Shown one piece after another: positions 22,568 to 32,212 of a DNA stretch of 64,000 nucleotides. The notes under the pieces are model-generated. The model ran no database searches. It was not told the DNA's origin and was given only the letters and a program-made list of their open reading frames with translations. The position numbers were made by a program, and so were the translations under genes. Each line of letters opens with the position of its first letter. The first letter of the stretch is position 1. The DNA lies in NCBI GenBank assembly GCA_029834535.1, contig JAQMWT010000314.1, positions 186,001 through 250,000 of the forward strand. The letters run 5' to 3'. The stretch comes from Chrysophaeum taylorii. Taxonomy: Eukaryota > Sar > Pelagophyceae > Pelagomonadales > Pelagomonadaceae.

Positions 22568-23522
22568 CGTCCGTCCGGGGACAAAAATTTTTTCCGTTGA
22601 TTCACTCTTTCAACTTATTATAAAATACATAGGGAAAAGTCAACTTTTGTCACCACCCACCACATAAGTTTGGTCACCGTAAACCCTCAACACTAGTGGA
22701 TTGACTAACAAATTTGTGGTACTTTTGGAGAGACCAAACATAAGGCTTCGCTGAAAAAACAACATCAAGAGCCGCCGCCGCCGCCGCCGCCGTGATCAAG
22801 CTTTTTTCAGTGGTTGGTTCTGCGCGTCGCACTGTGATGACTCCGGAAAGTCCTTCGACGTCGAAACGAACGACGAGGAGGACGGTATCGATGCGGGTTT
22901 CGTCGCTCGGGTCGCGTGGTGGTAACACGCCGACGTCGGTTGACCACGACGCTGAGAAAGAAAACAAAAAGTCGCGTGCCCTGACGAAGGTGGTAAACGA
23001 CTATGAGAGATCGCCGCGTACGCTGTCGCAGCTCAGAGCGTGCAAAAAATACGAGGGTAGTCCACTTTACTCAACCTAGGAGAACAATGCCAAGTTCAGC
23101 ACGCGTGTTTTCTCGAGCCCCCCGACTTGCAGCAGATGATGGTCGACGCGGGCGGCAAGTTGACGGCGCGTACAACAACATGGTTAACAACAGCGCGACA
23201 GCGTTGTCGTTCAAGAGCAAGATACAAGGCTGCAGCTTTTATCTGCGTGCTGCTGCTCGTTGTGATGTGCGAGTAGTAGACAATATCGTCACGCGTGCTA
23301 AAAGGCACGCCTGCTCCGAACCTTCGTGCCGACAAAGACCCAGCTATATCGCGCGAAGCACATCTGCGAGGCCGTGTCGGTCCTCATCAAGGGCTTTATG
23401 AAGGGCAATTCAGGCGGATCTACTCGGCATATTTTGCGTTTGATAGACATCCGCAGCAACGTCATCCGCTAAAGGCACGAGATGACGAACCAGGATCGTT
23501 CGGCTTAGTCTGTCATAAACAT

Positions 23523-23554
23523 CGAACGAACGAACGAACGAACGAACGAACGAA
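23523..23554. repeat. (CGAA)n microsatellite
   Basis: Eight uninterrupted CGAA units within an otherwise gene-free stretch. Confidence 0.95.
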
Positions 23555-23669
23555 CTAGGGTGCATCCGAATGCGCTCGGGCGACGAAACAGCGCGGTATC
23601 AGCGCTGAAATGCGCAGGCGTTGTTTGAGGATGTTGTTCTGCGAGTGTTCGCATGTTGATGCGTGTGTG

Positions 23670-24690
23670 TGGTCAAACTTGGAGGCTTTGTGACAAAGCT
23701 TGCTTGTAACATGGCTGATCAAACTTTGTGATCAAACTTTGTTGCGGCCTTGTGATGAAACTTCAATTCAATAATCAAACTTGCATATTAGTGATGACAA
23801 CAACAAAACTTGTAGCTTTTTTGTGATCAAACCTAATTCAATTTGGTGTGATCAAATTTCGAAAAATCACATCAAACTTGTCATATTTGAGACTCGTGCT
23901 GATTGAATGATGACTGGGTTGTTAGAATTACAGGGGTGGTGTCGGAGTGAGAGGTTGTCGACGTCTTGACATCCCTTCGCGCCGCAGCGCTTGTATTTGC
24001 CGACTTTCTCGTGCAATGCTCGACGGTGCAGCAGCAGCTCCCGGGGAGATCCTGCGGCGGGGCGGGGTTAACGAAATGCTCGAGGAGGAGGATACGGAGG
24101 TGTTCAGGATAAGTTGTTTATAGGGCGTAACGGCACGTGTTCATTCACGTTGCCGTCCCACGTCCAAGCTGGACAGCTAACTCCGGATCGGGTACGCGAT
24201 GGTGCGGAACTCCTAAACGGGTTGTTGCGTGGTCCTGCACAGTCTCGCGCAGGTGTGGGACTACAATCTTCGGGTGCTCCCTCCTGGAGCGTTGCTACTC
24301 GCAGTTTCTCGAGGTCGTCGAGTTTCGCGCTCTTGACCCCGAGTCGATTTTTTGCAAAGACGCTCTCCCTCTCGGAGAGAGAGATTTTGGGATCCAGCAT
24401 GGTTTTTTTTTTTTCTCGTGGTAGTGATCAAACACTTGTTGACCAAACTCTGGGTAAAGAATGACTAAACTTACAAGGTCATTAATCAAACTTGAGAAGG
24501 GTCGATTGATCAAAACTTCGGAGTGAGTGAGTGAGTGAGTGAGTGAGTGAGTGAGTGACCAAACTTATTATTATTAACTGATCAAACTTTAGCTGAAGTG
24601 ACCACAAACTCTGTGTGAATTTCTCCACAAACTCTATACACCAAATTGATCAAACTTCAATGAAATAATTGACCACACATTTTTTGATCA
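23670..24690. repeat. Dispersed TGATCAAACTT-like motif cluster
   Basis: About fifteen same-orientation variants of (T)GATCAAACTT or GACCAAACT lie within 1 kb, for example near 23673, 23715, 23728, 23771, 23826, 23847, 24427, 24441, 24482, 24508, 24557, 24580, 24647 and 24684. Two inverted or partial copies lie at 22667 (AAGTTTGGTCACC) and 22731. Spacing is irregular, so this is not a simple tandem array. A central block (about 23900-24410) lacks copies and is more GC-rich, as if inserted. Confidence 0.65.
24521..24558. repeat. (GAGT)n microsatellite
   Basis: Nine and a half uninterrupted GAGT units directly followed by a GACCAAACTT motif copy. Confidence 0.95.
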
Positions 24691-24743
24691 AGCTTGATCG
24701 ATCCCATAAAATACTACTGTGGAGGAGAAGAACAAAAAAACTT

Positions 24744-26743
24744 CTACAAAGCCTGAGAAGAAGCGCCGTTGTTGTTGTTGGTGGTGGTGGTGGTGGTGGT
24801 GCCGCGGGTCTTGGCGAGGTATTCCTGGAGCGACATGCCCCTGCGCTTGGGGAGGTCGGTCGGCGGGGGAGGGGGCACGGCGGGCGTCGCGTTGAGGACG
24901 AGCTGGAGCAGAGGGTCGTCGTCGTCTTCGGATGGCAGTATTTTTTGCGCGGCGGCGGCTGTAGTAGAAGTTGTTGTTGTTGTTCGGGGAGGTCCCTCCC
25001 GAGGAGGAACCGGGACGACGGGAACGAGACCGTCGCTGTCGTCGGTTCTCGGCGCGATCGCGGCGTCGCCGTCTTCTTCTTCGGGCTTGTTGGTTGCCCA
25101 GAGCATCGTCGGGCGCGTGCTGCGGCGATGGTAGACCGAATGCTGGTCGTCGAGACCGTTTTTTTTCTGGCCGTACTCCATGTCCATGCGCTGGTTCTCG
25201 GCGCGTTTCCTCGCGTTGACTTCGGCGAGCTGCGCGGCGCGCCCGGGAGCGTCGAGGTCCCTGCGTTTCCTTACCTCCTGAGCGTTGGTCGTGAAATCCC
25301 TCAGATTGCCGCGATTGTGGGCGTAGCTCTGGCGGAGCGAGCGAAGTTCCGGAGATTCTGCCGGATCGCCCGCGTCCTCGCGGGCCGAGGCGAGGTCCTT
25401 GGCGAGATTGACGATTTCCCGGTCGAAGTCCTCCGAGGTCCTCTCGTCGGCGTCGGTCGCGTCGAGCGCGGACGCTGTGTTCGCGAGACGAGGCGCGACG
25501 GCTTTGGCCTCGGCGACGAGGGCGGCGAGGTAAGCGTCGCGCGCGACGTAGAGGGAGTGCTCGTATCGCGTCCGCGTGTGACCCATGTTGAGCCGGTTCG
25601 CGCCCTTGAATCGCGCGGCCTCGTCTTTCTTTTTCTTCGCCCGAACCTTCTTCTCGATGTCGGCCTCGGTCCGACCCTCGGCCTGGGCCCGCTCGATCGC
25701 CTTTTCGAGCTCTGCCTTGCGCCTCCCGAGCTCGGGCGCCGACGGCAGCCGACATCGGTCGTTCGCCATCTCGTCCTTCCATATCTCGAACTCGTGCGCG
25801 GTAAACCGCGAGTTCGAGACGACCGACAATTTCCACAGCCTCTCGTTCCGCCCGATCCGGAGCACGGCCGCCTTCTTCGTTTGGTACTCGCCCAAAGGGT
25901 ACGCGTGCCGGTACTCCTCGATACGCACGATCTCGCACACCTTGTACTGCGCGCGACCGTCGAATTGACCGATTCCCAGTCGCACGAACATCCCCACCAC
26001 CGCCTTATCGAACCACGACTCCTCGACCATCTTCCCTAAAAAGTCCCGCGGAAGCCGCGTCTTGTTCAAGTCGTCCACCGTCGCCGGCGACTTCTCCTCC
26101 TCCTCTTCTTCGTCCTCCGAACCGGAGGAGGAGGAGGACGAGGAGGAGAAGACGGCCTGCTGCTGCTGCTTCCGTTCCTCTTCCTCCTTCCGCTTGCTCT
26201 GTTCTTCTTCGGCTTCCTCCTCCCGCTTCTTCCGCTCCCGCTCCTCCTCCTCGCGCTTCCGCGTTTCCAAATTCGCCGCATCCTCGAGCTCTTTGCGCCG
26301 CTTCTTGCGCTCGGCAGCCGCCTTCTTCGGCGGCATCTTCCGCACCTCGGCCTCGAACGCGGCCTCCTCCTCCTTCTTCTTCGCCGCCAAAGCCGCGGCC
26401 GCGGCATCTTCGGCCTCCTCTTCCAAGGCCTCCTCCTCGATCGCCGACTTTTTCTCCTTGCGACGCGCCTGCAGCTTGGCCCGCGCCGCCGCGCGACTCT
26501 CCTCCCGAGCCTTCTCCGACGCCGTCTTCCGTTCCGCCCTCGCCGGACGCTTCTTCTTCTCCTCCTGCAACTTCTCCGCCTCCACGCGCCGCGCCTCCTC
26601 CTCCTTCTGCCGCTCGAACTCGTCCAGTCGCTCCGCCTCCAACTCGATCGCCGTCTTCTTCTTCGCCGGCTCCTCCTCCTCCTCCTGCCGCTGCCGGATG
26701 GCACCCGCTTTCCCGCGGCCCCGCGAAGGCGCGTCTAGGTCCA

Positions 26744-26783
<40 letters not shown>

Positions 26784-27752
26784 TCGCGCCCGGGCTTGAC
26801 GCTGCCTGATGGCCGCCATCTTCCCGCCGCCCCACGAAGGAGGCACCGCCGCCGGTGCCGGCGGTGGCGGTGCCGGCACCGGTGGCGCCTCTTCTTCTTC
26901 TTCCTGCTCCTCATCCTCATCCTGCTCGGCTTGCCGTTGCCTGATGGCCGCCATCTTCCCGCCACCCCACGCCTGCTGCTGCTGCCGGATGGCCGCCATC
27001 TTGCCCCCGGCCCGCGCCTGCTGCTGCTGCTGCTGCGCTGGCTCGGGGTACCGCGCCTGCTGCTCCTGCTCCGCCTGCCGCTGCCTGATGGCCGCCATCT
27101 TGCCGCCGCCACCCCACGAAGGAGGCGGCGCCGCAGCTTCTCGGCGCTCCGCCTGATGCTGCCGGATGGCCGCCATCTTGCCGCCGCCACCCCACGAAGG
27201 CGGCGGCGGCGGCGGAATCTCGTCTTCATCCTCCTCCTCTTCTTCCTGCTCGGCTTGCCGCTGCCTAATGGCCGCCATCTTCCCGCCACCCCAGGCGTGC
27301 GCCGCGGCCTCCTGCTCCGCTTGACGCTGTCGGATGGCCGCCATCTTGCCTCCGCCGCCCCAACCTTGGGGCTGCGCCGCCTGGCGTTGCCGTATCGCCG
27401 CCATCTTGCCACCACCCCACGACGCGGGGGCGGCGGGTACCTCGTCCTCCTCCTCGTCCTCGTCCTCCTCCTCCTCCTGGCGCCGGCGCAGCGCCGCCAT
27501 CTTGCCGCCGTAGCCCTGCTGGCGAATGGCGGCCATCTTGCCACCCCCAAATCGCGGCATCACCCCCTCCTCCTCCTCCTCCTCAACGTAATGATGATGA
27601 TCCTCTGGCTCGTTGTTGTTCGTGTCCTCCTCCTCCTCCTCCTCCTCCTCTTCCACCCGCATCCGTTTCGACGACAAGGCCGGGATGCGCTTCCCGCCAA
27701 AGTGCTGGGGGGGCGGCATGAGGCGCTTCCCACCAAACCTCTTGCCCGTCAT
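24744..27752 (-). CDS. RTF1: RTF1 homologue (Paf1 complex, Plus-3 domain)
   Basis: A 1002-residue single-exon protein. Residues about 555-670 form a Plus-3 domain: TRLPRDFLGKMVEESWFDKA, GMFVRLGIGQFDGRAQYKVC and the strongly conserved WKLSVVSNSRFTAHEFEIW. Family members bind phosphorylated Spt5 and single-stranded nucleic acid and recruit the Paf1 elongation complex to RNA polymerase II. The region after it (YHRRSTRPTMLWATN, about 890) matches the RTF1 C-terminal FxRRxTxP stretch. Residues about 360-550 are a long charged coiled coil. The unusual part is the N-terminal third, with about twelve copies of GGGKMAAIRQRQ(A)EQ separated by Asp/Glu- or Pro-rich linkers. I could not place the histone-modification domain with confidence. 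It is divergent from the propeller gene at 27862, 109 bp apart. Confidence 0.88.
26690..27560 (-). repeat. GGGKMAAIRQRQ repeats in RTF1 N-terminus
   Basis: About twelve degenerate copies (residues about 65-355) of W-G-G-G-K-M-A-A-I-R-Q-R-Q, the last with KAGAIRQRQ. At the DNA level the core AAGATGGCGGCCAT is nearly invariant in ten copies while the linkers vary, so selection or gene conversion holds the core. The Lys/Arg-rich core alternates with acidic linkers. Confidence 0.9.
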
Positions 27753-27861
27753 CGCTGCGACTTCTCAGGACCCTAAACCCCCTGCAGCCAGACTCACGTC
27801 ACTCTCCAGATCAACAATTTCTATTTATTTGTTTCCTTCTTCCTGGAAAATAAGAAGAAGA
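27753..27861. promoter_or_regulatory. Shared divergent promoter, RTF1 / propeller gene
   Basis: 109 bp separate the start codons of two divergent genes. An AT-rich stretch (ATTTCTATTTATTTG, about 27820) lies near the propeller gene. Role inferred from position. Confidence 0.45.
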
Positions 27862-28868
27862 ATGCTGTTGGTGGTGGTGATTATTTTGTGGTGCGGGAGC
27901 GCCTCGGGGTTCGGGTACATGGAGGCGTCCCCCCCCGGGACGCTCCTTCCTGATCGGGAATACCCAATCTTCGACCATCGTCGAGTTTTCCCAGGAGACG
28001 GGGGAATTTGTGGGGGAGTTCATCTCGAACGAAGTGTTGTTGGACAGCCCCGACCAGATCGTCCTCCACAACAATTCGCTGTTCGTGTCGTCGGGGACCA
28101 CGACCAACAACTCGGCCATCCTCAAGTTCTCGGTTGATGGGACCTTCATCGAGACCTTTGCCTCGGGCGGCGGGCTGCATCGCCCGTACGGCTTTACTTT
28201 CGGCGAAAACGGTTTGTTCGTTTCGTCGTTCCTCACCGACCAGATCTTGCTGTATGGAGACGAGGTCTCGGTGTTCGCGGAGGGAAACGGGACCGCCGAG
28301 AGCCTGGTCCAGGGACCGAACGACATGATTTTTGGCCTCGATGGACGACTCTACGTGACAACGCAGGGGAGCGTCGCCGTCGACGGCGAAGCGACCTACC
28401 CGGGTCTGCCGTCGCAAGTCGTCGTCTTTAACGTGACGGGCGAGGGCGCGGTCTTCATCCCGCAGCCCGAGCCCTCGAGGTACGGCTTTGTGAGTTTGCT
28501 GGGTATCAAGCAAGATGCCGACGGCGACTTTTACGTCTCGGATTTTGCGAACAATATCCGCGTCTACTCGAGTCGAGGGGACCTCCTCCGCGTCCTCGAC
28601 ACCGACGTCACCGGAGGCACCAACTGGGTCGGCGGACTCGCCTTTGGCGGCGGCTACCTCTATTCTGTCGCCTTCAACTTTTTGAAATCGCAATCCGGGC
28701 GCCATTTTGCGCTGGGACGACCAAGACCTCCTCCCGTCGCGCGGCGCGACCCCCGATTCCCCCCTTTTCGTCGACTTTACTGCCGACCTCGTCCGCCCGA
28801 TCGGCATTCTCGCGCTCTACTTCCTTACTTTTTATAATAATAATAATAATATTAAGTTACGTACCTAA
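27862..28868 (+). CDS. Secreted NHL-type beta-propeller protein, frame-broken
   Basis: A signal peptide (MLLVVVIILWCGSASGFG) starts at 27862, but the body of the protein lies in the next frame. The switch coincides with an 8-C run at 27929-27936: with seven Cs the frame would run from the signal peptide straight into GNTQSSTIVEFSQETGEFVG. The body has NHL/SMP-30-like blades, each with a pattern such as PDQIVLHNNSLFVSSG, RPYGFTFGENGLFVSSF, GPNDMIFGLDGRLYVTTQG and GIKQDADGDFYVSDFANNIR. A second switch near 28690 gives a better C-terminus (LRWDDQDLLPSRG, then TPDSPLFVDFTADLVRPIG) ending at a TAA at 28866-28868. Two indels suggest sequencing errors at homopolymers or a young pseudogene. It ends 11 bp from the convergent lyase gene. 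Ligand or enzyme activity unknown. Confidence 0.65.
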
Positions 28869-28879
28869 ACGTACGTATC

Positions 28880-30145
28880 TTAGGAGTACTCCTTCCCCGC
28901 CTCGTAGGAGGCGAAGGCCTGTTCGAGGTCGGCGACGAGGTCGCTCGGGTCCTCGATTCCGACGCAGACGCGGACAATGTCCTCGGGAAAGTCGCGGGAG
29001 GCGCGGACTTCGGCGGGAATGGAGGCGTGGGACATGTCGCAGGGGCACGAAATGAGGCTATGGACCGAGCCGAAGGAAACGGTGATGTGGAAGAGGGTCG
29101 TGGCAGTGACCACGTGTTTCGAGAGGGCCTGGTCGCCGGTGACGAAGCTCACGACGCAGCCTCCCCCCGTCGCCTGCGTGGCGTGGAGCGCGTGGTCGGG
29201 GTGGTCGTCGCGAGTCGCGTAGAAGACGTTGGTGACCTTGGGGTGAGAGGAGAGCCAGTCGGCGAGAATCGCGGCGTTCGCCTGAGCTTTCTCGACGCGG
29301 AGAGCCATCGTCTTGAGACCGCGAAGCGCGAGCCACGCGTCGAGGGGGGCAAGCCCCGTGCCTTCGGCGTTTTGGGAAAAGTAGAGCCGGTCCCCGAGAG
29401 TCGGATCGTTGACGCACACCACGCCCGCCATGGTGTCGGAATGGCCGCAGATAAACTTTGTAGCCGAATGGACGACGACGTCCGCGCCGAGCTCGAGCGG
29501 CTTCTGCAGCAAGGGAGACATGAGAGTATTGTCGACCTCCAGGAGGGCACCGTGTTCCTTGCAGACGGCCGCGAGGCCCCGCAGGTCGCAGACACGCTGC
29601 ATAGGGTTAGTCGGACTCTCGACCATAACGAGGGACGTCTTCGAAGTCATCGCGGCGCCGAGCCGCGCGGGACCCTCCGGCCCGTCCATCGCGACGTACT
29701 TGGTGGAAATCCCCATCGACGCGCACACCTTGTCGAGGAGCCGGTAGGTACCGCCGTACGAGTCGTCCGACAGCAAAATCTGATCTCCAGATTTCGCCAG
29801 ACGCGTCACCGCGGCCAGAGCCGCCATGCCCGTCGAGAACGCCAGGCACCGCGCGCACCCTTCGGCCTCGGCGACGGCCTTCTCGAGGGCGCTCCGCGTT
29901 GGGTTGCCCGACCGCGTGTAGTCGTACGCTCCAAACTCGGACGCGCTCTCCTGGGCGAACGTCGCCGTCTGATAGATCGGCATGTTCGCCGAACCGTACG
30001 GGTCCTTCATCGGTGCGTACGACTGGACCAGCCGCGTCTCGATGCCGAGCCCTTTCGCCGATGCGTACTTGGCCCGCACGGCCGCGGCCGCAGCCGCGTG
30101 ACCTTCTGCCTCGAGGAAACTCACGATCTCGAGAACGGCGACCAT
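28880..30145 (-). CDS. Cystathionine beta-lyase, plant type
   Basis: A 421-residue PLP enzyme of the Cys/Met metabolism family, closest in motifs to plant cystathionine beta-lyase (cystathionine to homocysteine, pyruvate and ammonia, in methionine synthesis). Evidence: YDYTRSGNPTRSALEKAVAE, CLAFSTGMAALAAVTRLAKS, LVMVESPTNPMQRVCDLRG, the PLP-lysine motif VVHSATKFICGHSD (Lys about 231), YFSQNAEGTGLAPLDAWLAL and SFGSVHSLISCPCDMSHASI. The plant enzyme is plastidic, but here the N-terminus (residues 1-30, VLEIVSFLEAEGHAAAAAAV) has no obvious presequence and resembles a LisH helix pair. Single exon. Divergent from ATG7. Confidence 0.88.
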   Translation of the reverse strand: MVAVLEIVSFLEAEGHAAAAAAVRAKYASAKGLGIETRLVQSYAPMKDPYGSANMPIYQTATFAQESASEFGAYDYTRSGNPTRSALEKAVAEAEGCARCLAFSTGMAALAAVTRLAKSGDQILLSDDSYGGTYRLLDKVCASMGISTKYVAMDGPEGPARLGAAMTSKTSLVMVESPTNPMQRVCDLRGLAAVCKEHGALLEVDNTLMSPLLQKPLELGADVVVHSATKFICGHSDTMAGVVCVNDPTLGDRLYFSQNAEGTGLAPLDAWLALRGLKTMALRVEKAQANAAILADWLSSHPKVTNVFYATRDDHPDHALHATQATGGGCVVSFVTGDQALSKHVVTATTLFHITVSFGSVHSLISCPCDMSHASIPAEVRASRDFPEDIVRVCVGIEDPSDLVADLEQAFASYEAGKEYS

Positions 30146-30283
30146 CTATCTATCTATCTATCTTTAGAACCGTTCGATCCACCACCACCGACAACAACCT
30201 TTAACCGTTTTTAACCGTTGAATGATGATGTTTCATTTTTTGTTTCTGGTCTAGGGTTTGCAAAGAAAGAGGCGTACGTCTTG

Positions 30284-30293
30284 ATGACGTCAT
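30284..30293. promoter_or_regulatory. TGACGTCA palindrome (bZIP/CRE-type site)
   Basis: The 8-bp palindrome TGACGTCA lies between the lyase and ATG7 start codons, about 75 bp upstream of ATG7. It is the classic target of CREB/ATF and related bZIP dimers; occupancy here is inference. Confidence 0.45.
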
Positions 30294-30306
30294 AGTTGAA
30301 TCCTGG

Positions 30307-30330
30307 TCTCTCTCTCTCTCTCTCTCGCGC

Positions 30331-30361
<31 letters not shown>
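30307..30361. repeat. (TC)10-GCGCGC-(GA)14 palindrome at ATG7 start
   Basis: Twenty bases of TC repeat, then GCGCGC, then 29 bases of GA repeat ending exactly at the base before the ATG at 30362. The central 46 nt (30307-30352) are a perfect inverted repeat with no spacer. On DNA this can form a cruciform, a Z-DNA core (GCGCGC) flanked by H-DNA-prone tracts; in RNA it can form a hairpin directly before the start codon. Confidence 0.95.
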
Positions 30362-30364
<3 letters not shown>

Positions 30365-32212
30365 TCGTCGTCGTCGTCGGCGGTGTTGCGTTTCGTGCCC
30401 TTCGCGAGCGCGCCCAAGCTCGGGTTCTGGCAGGAGGTCGGTCGGCGGAAGCTCGAGGAGTGGGGTCTCGACGAGAGGCCGAAGAAAGTGGTGGGTCAGT
30501 GGGGCGTCGGATGTGTTGCGGGGCTGCCGCCGCGGCTCGAGTTGACGAGGTCGGCATTTTCGGATGTGGTGGAGGAAGGTGCGTTTGCGGCGCGCGGGAC
30601 GGTTGTGACGGTGAATACGTTGGAGGAGCTCAAGCGCGCCGACAAGGGGGCATTGCTGGGGGGGTGCGAGGATTTCGTCGCGATCGTCTTCGCCGACATG
30701 AAGAAGAATCGGTACGTGTACTGGTTTGGGTTTCGCGGCGAGGTCCTCGACCCCCCCGCGCGGCGCGTGGCGTCCGGGAAGCTGAGCGAGATCGTGGATG
30801 CGGTCCCGAAGGTTGAGTTTTGCGCGGCGCGGGTCGAGAACGGGAAAATCGCGAGCACGACGGAAAAGCTCGAGGACGCGACCGAAGGCGCATTGTTTTG
30901 CATCGCCGACCCCGCCACGGGCGAGGACCCCGGGTGGCCCGCGCGGAACTACGTCGCCGCGATAGCGCGACGCTTCAAGCGGTTTCGACTCGCGTTGTGG
31001 AGGGAAGGCGGCGTCGGCGGAATTTGGATCGACGTCGAAATTCCGGAACAAAAACGGAAAGCGCCGCCCACCGGATGGGAACCCAACGCCCACGGGCGCA
31101 TGGGCCCCCGGGCCGTGGACCTCGCCCCCCTCACGGATCCGAACGAGCTCGCGGCCGCGGCGAGGTCGCTCAACCTGCACCTCATGCGATGGCGACTCCT
31201 GCCCGACCTCGACGTCGCCGCGCTGGCGCGAACGAAATGTCTGCTCCTGGGCGCGGGGACCTTGGGTTGCAACGTCGCCCGTTGCCTCGCCGGCTGGGGC
31301 GTCCGGCATCTGACCTTCGTCGACAACGGCACCGTCTCGTACTCGAATCCCGCGCGCCAGCCGCTCTACACGGTCGCGGATTGTTCGAAACGCGCTCTCA
31401 AAGCTACGGCCGCGGCGGCCGCGATGGACCAGATCGCACCGGGGACCGCGGCCGAGCCCACCCATTACGAGGGCCACGTCCTCACGATTCCAATGCCGGG
31501 CCACGCTCTTCACGACGACGCCGAAACCGATTTCGACGTTCTAAGACGACTCGTCTCCGAACACGACGCCATTTTCGTCCTCACCGACACGCGAGAAGCC
31601 CGGTGGCTCCCCACCGTCCTGGGGACGGCGGCCCCCAACAAACCCACCATCCTCAACGTCGCCCTCGGCCTCGACACCTACGTCGTCCTCCGCCACGGCG
31701 CCGGTTCCTCGCTCGGTTGTTACTTCTGCAACGACGTATCCGCGCCCGGAAACTCCACTATCAATCGAACCCTCGACCAGCAGTGCACCGTCTCGCGCCC
31801 CGGCCTCGCGCCTCTCGCCTCGGCCCTCGCCGTCGAACTCCTCGTCGCCCTCCTCCATCACCCCCTGCGCCACGCCGCTCCCCCCGACAAAGCCGGGGAC
31901 CTCTCCCGCCCCCCCGACCACCCCCTCGGCATCCTCCCCCACTCGATCCGCGGCTTCCTCACCCACTTCTCCTCCGTCCTCCCGGCGACCCGCGCCTTCC
32001 CCAACTGCACCGCCTGCTCCGATCCCATCCTCGACCGTTTCCGCCAACACGATCAATCCGCCTTCGACTTCCTCGCAAAAGTCGCCAACGATCCCGCCCT
32101 CCTCGAACAAACGGCTGGTCTCGCCGACCTCGCCACCGACATCGACCCCGACACTTTCCTCCTCGAAGACGACGACGACGACGACGACGACGACGACCCG
32201 TCTTCACTTTAG
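30362..32212 (+). CDS. ATG7: ATG7, E1-like autophagy enzyme
   Basis: A 616-residue E1-like enzyme. The N-terminal ATG7-specific domain begins LRFVPFASAPKLGFWQEVGR. The adenylation domain has the nucleotide motif LLLGAGTLGCNVARCLAGWG (about residue 294) and VDNGTVSYSNPARQPLY. The catalytic Cys (about 475) lies in RTLDQQCTVSRPGLAPLAS, an almost invariant ATG7 signature. The C-terminus (SAFDFLAKVANDPALLEQ, then an Asp-rich end) fits the region that engages ATG8. It activates ATG8 and ATG12 for conjugation in autophagy. The first in-frame ATG, at 30362, gives a natural N-terminus; upstream codons would read the TC/GA repeat. Length is close to yeast Atg7 (630). Confidence 0.93.

Larger units (their letters stand above)
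22568..24743. other. Gene-poor AT-richer stretch with dispersed motif
   Basis: No supported gene over about 2.2 kb. It holds a CGAA tetranucleotide repeat, a GAGT tetranucleotide repeat and many scattered copies of a TGATCAAACTT-like motif (listed separately). Short open frames within it are not protein-like in any consistent frame. Confidence 0.5.
30146..30361. promoter_or_regulatory. Shared divergent promoter, lyase / ATG7
   Basis: 216 bp between two divergent start codons. It contains CTAT tetranucleotide repeats next to the lyase start, tandem TTTAACCGTT motifs (30200-30219), a TGACGTCA near 30284 (the CRE/bZIP-type palindrome TGATGACGTCATAG) and the long TC/GA palindrome that abuts the ATG7 start. 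Confidence 0.6.

Noticed and set aside
24669-26039. 456-codon plus-strand open frame
   Set aside because: Shadow of the RTF1 Plus-3 and C-terminal region.
26800-27545. Ten AAGATGGCGGC sites resembling the animal YY1 consensus
   Set aside because: They are fully explained by the codons for K-M-A-A in the RTF1 repeat, and YY1 is not expected in heterokonts.
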